This document shows positions 5,860 to 6,911 of a stretch of 6,911 bases of DNA, in pieces. The position numbers and the translations under genes were made by a program. The notes under the pieces are model-generated. The model was not told the DNA's origin, made no database searches, and saw nothing but the letters and a program-made list of their open reading frames with translations. Within the stretch, counting starts at the first letter, position 1. Each line of letters starts with the position of its first letter. Source of the DNA: Chloroflexota bacterium (lineage in GTDB: Bacteria > Chloroflexota > Anaerolineae > Promineifilales > Promineifilaceae); NCBI GenBank assembly GCA_003519205.1, contig DOXE01000516.1, forward strand, positions 2,276 through 9,186, written 5' to 3'.

Positions 5860-5888
5860 AATTTATTGGACCGGCATGTTGGTTTCAA
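5860..5888 (-). promoter_or_regulatory. Promoter candidate for fabH
   Basis: On the minus strand TTGAAA (5883-5888; 5 of 6 to consensus) is followed after exactly 17 bp by TAAATT (5860-5865; 4 of 6). A start near 5853 would give a leader of about 105 nt before ATG 5746. Confidence 0.4.
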
Positions 5889-5999
5889 GTAACGTCAGAG
5901 TGGCCGGCAAGGTTATTTTCTGAACCATCAGCCCGGCAATTTCGAAGATCGCCGGGGGCTTTCAGCAGTTAAAATTTGGTTGACTATGCTACATCCGAA

Positions 6000-6034
6000 T
6001 GACCAAGAAGGCAAAAACGGTCACTTATTGCCTT
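6000..6034 (-). other. Interleaved stems (pseudoknot-like) just after the YtxH gene
   Basis: AAGGCAA (6008-6014) can pair with TTGCCTT (6028-6034), and TGACC (6000-6004) with GGTCA (6019-6023). The two stems cross, in an A-B-A'-B' order like an H-type pseudoknot. It lies 15 nt beyond the ytxH stop on the transcribed strand. There is no U-tract. Confidence 0.35.
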
Positions 6035-6049
6035 AAAAGCAACTGGTTT

Positions 6050-6295
6050 CTATGCAACAGTTTCTTCAGGGGCGTTCTCAACGTATTCGCCTTGCTGCAT
6101 TTGCTCAAATTGTACCTGGAGTTCTTTACGCGTCTCATCCATGGCCTGACGCGCTTCCGCTAACGCTTCTTCCCAGCGAGTGACGATGTCTTGTCGGAGA
6201 TCATCTCCGGATTCAGGTGTCAGTAACAAGGCAGCCGTGGCACCGACCACAGCACCACACAGAGCCCCAGCGAGGAAGCTGATTACTTTATTCAT
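6050..6295 (-). CDS. YtxH domain membrane protein
   Basis: A protein of 81 aa with one N-terminal membrane helix (about residues 4-25, VISFLAGALCGAVVGATAAL) directly followed by LLLTPESGDDLRQD, the hallmark of YtxH-type proteins (usually a Gly-rich helix, then TP-S/G-x-x-x-R). A charged helix, probably a coiled coil (about 35-68), and an acidic tail complete it. The family is linked in Firmicutes to general stress, but its molecular role is not known. I choose ATG 6295 because a perfect AGGAGG (6304-6309) is 8 nt upstream; the reading from 6349 adds 18 residues with no family match. Its own promoter is probable at 6415-6443, and it is divergent from the transporter gene. Confidence 0.85.
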   Translation of the reverse strand: MNKVISFLAGALCGAVVGATAALLLTPESGDDLRQDIVTRWEEALAEARQAMDETRKELQVQFEQMQQGEYVENAPEETVA

Positions 6296-6394
6296 TGTTT
6301 TGCCCTCCTCATCTTCCATGATGACCATTAAGTTTTTTCCGCAATGCAATCAAAGAGCGATCGCAGTTTGGAATTTTTATCATATAAAATTATC

Positions 6395-6422
6395 TTGACT
6401 TACTCCTCCAGTAAATTATAGC
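6395..6422 (+). promoter_or_regulatory. Promoter candidate reading toward the transporter gene
   Basis: TTGACT (6395-6400; 5 of 6) and TATAGC (6417-6422; 4 of 6) are 16 bp apart on the plus strand. The -10 overlaps the opposing ytxH -10 by four bases. The leader to ATG 6624 would be about 195 nt, so another promoter closer to the gene is possible. Confidence 0.35.
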
Positions 6423-6443
6423 GTATGTTTGGCATTGTCTGAA
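6415..6443 (-). promoter_or_regulatory. Promoter candidate for the YtxH gene
   Basis: On the minus strand a perfect TATAAT (6415-6420) lies 17 bp after TTCAGA (6438-6443; 4 of 6). Transcription from about 6408 gives a leader of about 110 nt. The -35 lies inside an imperfect dyad (6434-6463) that could be an operator. Confidence 0.5.
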
Positions 6444-6623
6444 ATCGACAGACTACTGTCAATTAAAGCTCATTATTGTATCCAGCTTTGAAGGACCGGA
6501 CAGGTTGAAAATCCGTGTTACTTCAAGAAATTACATTCAAAAGGTAAAATGGTTTAATAGATCATTGTGGTTCATTTCCACGATAAGTGAACTAGGCGGA
6601 AGATACGATAAGCAAATCAATTA
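6444..6623. other. Long leader/intergenic region before the transporter gene
   Basis: No gene is visible. A perfect 5-bp hairpin GACAG-ACTA-CTGTC (6447-6460) competes with GTCTG/CAGAC (6437-6441 with 6449-6453). The rest is AT-rich, with no other element I can support. Confidence 0.4.
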
Positions 6624-6911
6624 ATGACCTCCCGCAAACCCTCTCCCGGAATAATTCTAGCTGTCATCGCCTTCGGCGTGTTTGTAGCGGCCGACGATTT
6701 GACGGTCGTCTCAACCATGCTACGCCAGATCATCTTCGACCTAGAGATACCGTTACCCGAAGGCTTAGGCGACGCGGCCTGGATTGTCAATGCTTACCTT
6801 ATCGCCTATGTCGTTGTGATGCCTTTTATTGGCCGGGTTAGCGATTTTATTGGTCGAAGGCCGGTTTATATCATTTCCTTGCTGCTATTCCTGGCGGGGT
6901 CATTGTGGGTT
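6624..6911 (+). CDS. MFS transporter, DHA2 (14-TM drug efflux) type, N-terminal part (truncated by window)
   Basis: The first 96 codons of a major facilitator superfamily transporter; the gene continues past the window. TM1 is about residues 9-30 and is followed by DDLTVVSTMLRQI, a variant of the DHA2 motif usually read as LDxTIVNVALP. WIVNAYLIAYVVVMPFIGR (TM2, 53-71) leads into motif A, GRVSDFIGRRPVY (70-82), the loop between TM2 and TM3; TM3 starts at 82. DHA2 members export drugs or amphiphiles using the proton gradient; the substrate cannot be told from this fragment. An in-frame stop at 6609 makes ATG 6624 the first possible ATG. The ribosome site is weak: GGAAG is more than 20 nt upstream. 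It is divergent from the YtxH gene. Confidence 0.88.
   Translation, partial: MTSRKPSPGIILAVIAFGVFVAADDLTVVSTMLRQIIFDLEIPLPEGLGDAAWIVNAYLIAYVVVMPFIGRVSDFIGRRPVYIISLLLFLAGSLWV

Larger units (their letters stand above)
5798..6049. other. Intergenic region between fabH and the YtxH gene
   Basis: This stretch has no gene. It contains the fabH promoter candidate, a GC-rich hairpin CCCGGC/GCCGGG (5932-5937 with 5951-5956, 13-nt loop) and an interleaved pair of stems at 6000-6034. The GC-rich hairpin lacks a T-run on either strand. It may protect or terminate the ytxH transcript, but that is not shown by the sequence. Confidence 0.5.

Noticed and set aside
5931..5960. Intrinsic terminator between fabH and the YtxH gene
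   Set aside because: The GC-rich hairpin is good, but neither strand has a T-run after it, so I list it only as part of the intergenic region.

Overview
The window looks like chromosomal DNA of moderate GC content (about half G+C by eye) from a free-living bacterium. Order, gene types and protein style (MutS end, FabH with a long tail, tandem thioredoxin-fold protein of the PDO type, YtxH protein) would fit Chloroflexota, perhaps Anaerolineae. That assignment is an inference from general resemblance, not from a marker gene. No transposase, integrase, tRNA, rRNA or CRISPR array is visible.

Layout. 1-377: the last 124 codons of mutS (+). 378-550: a gap between two convergent genes, filled by a 2.3-copy, 67/68-bp repeat that folds into five short hairpins with compensating base changes. 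551-2002: a two-gene minus-strand operon, an ICMT-like membrane methyltransferase followed after 12 bp by an MscS channel. 2069-2713: a divergent plus-strand gene for a tandem thioredoxin-fold protein that has lost both CxxC active sites. 2758-3721: an ECF sigma factor gene bracketed by two diverged 75-bp direct repeats. 3722-3990: non-coding DNA with two strong stem-loops. 3991-4556: a 53-residue small gene whose stop overlaps the start of a tail-anchored, anti-sigma-like protein that contains no Cys or His. 4583-5746: fabH (-), convergent with the anti-sigma gene. 6050-6295: a YtxH-type membrane protein (-). 6624-6911: the start of an MFS drug-efflux-type transporter (+), cut by the window end.

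How it fits together. Ordinary core functions (mismatch repair, fatty acid initiation, osmotic protection) surround a probable sigma/anti-sigma module at 2853-4556. That module is unusual. Its two members are about 660 bp apart, separated by a repeat and a structured leader; the anti-sigma candidate lacks the zinc ligands common in the family; and it has essentially no extracytoplasmic sensor. Both divergent gene pairs (around 2042 and 6417) have back-to-back -10 elements that overlap with the same 2-bp offset, so each pair may compete for RNA polymerase.

The best candidates for something new are the covarying hairpin repeat after mutS, the repeat-bracketed sigma/anti-sigma locus with its double stem-loop leader, and the redox-dead PDO-like protein. 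All functional statements rest on reading the sequence without database searches.
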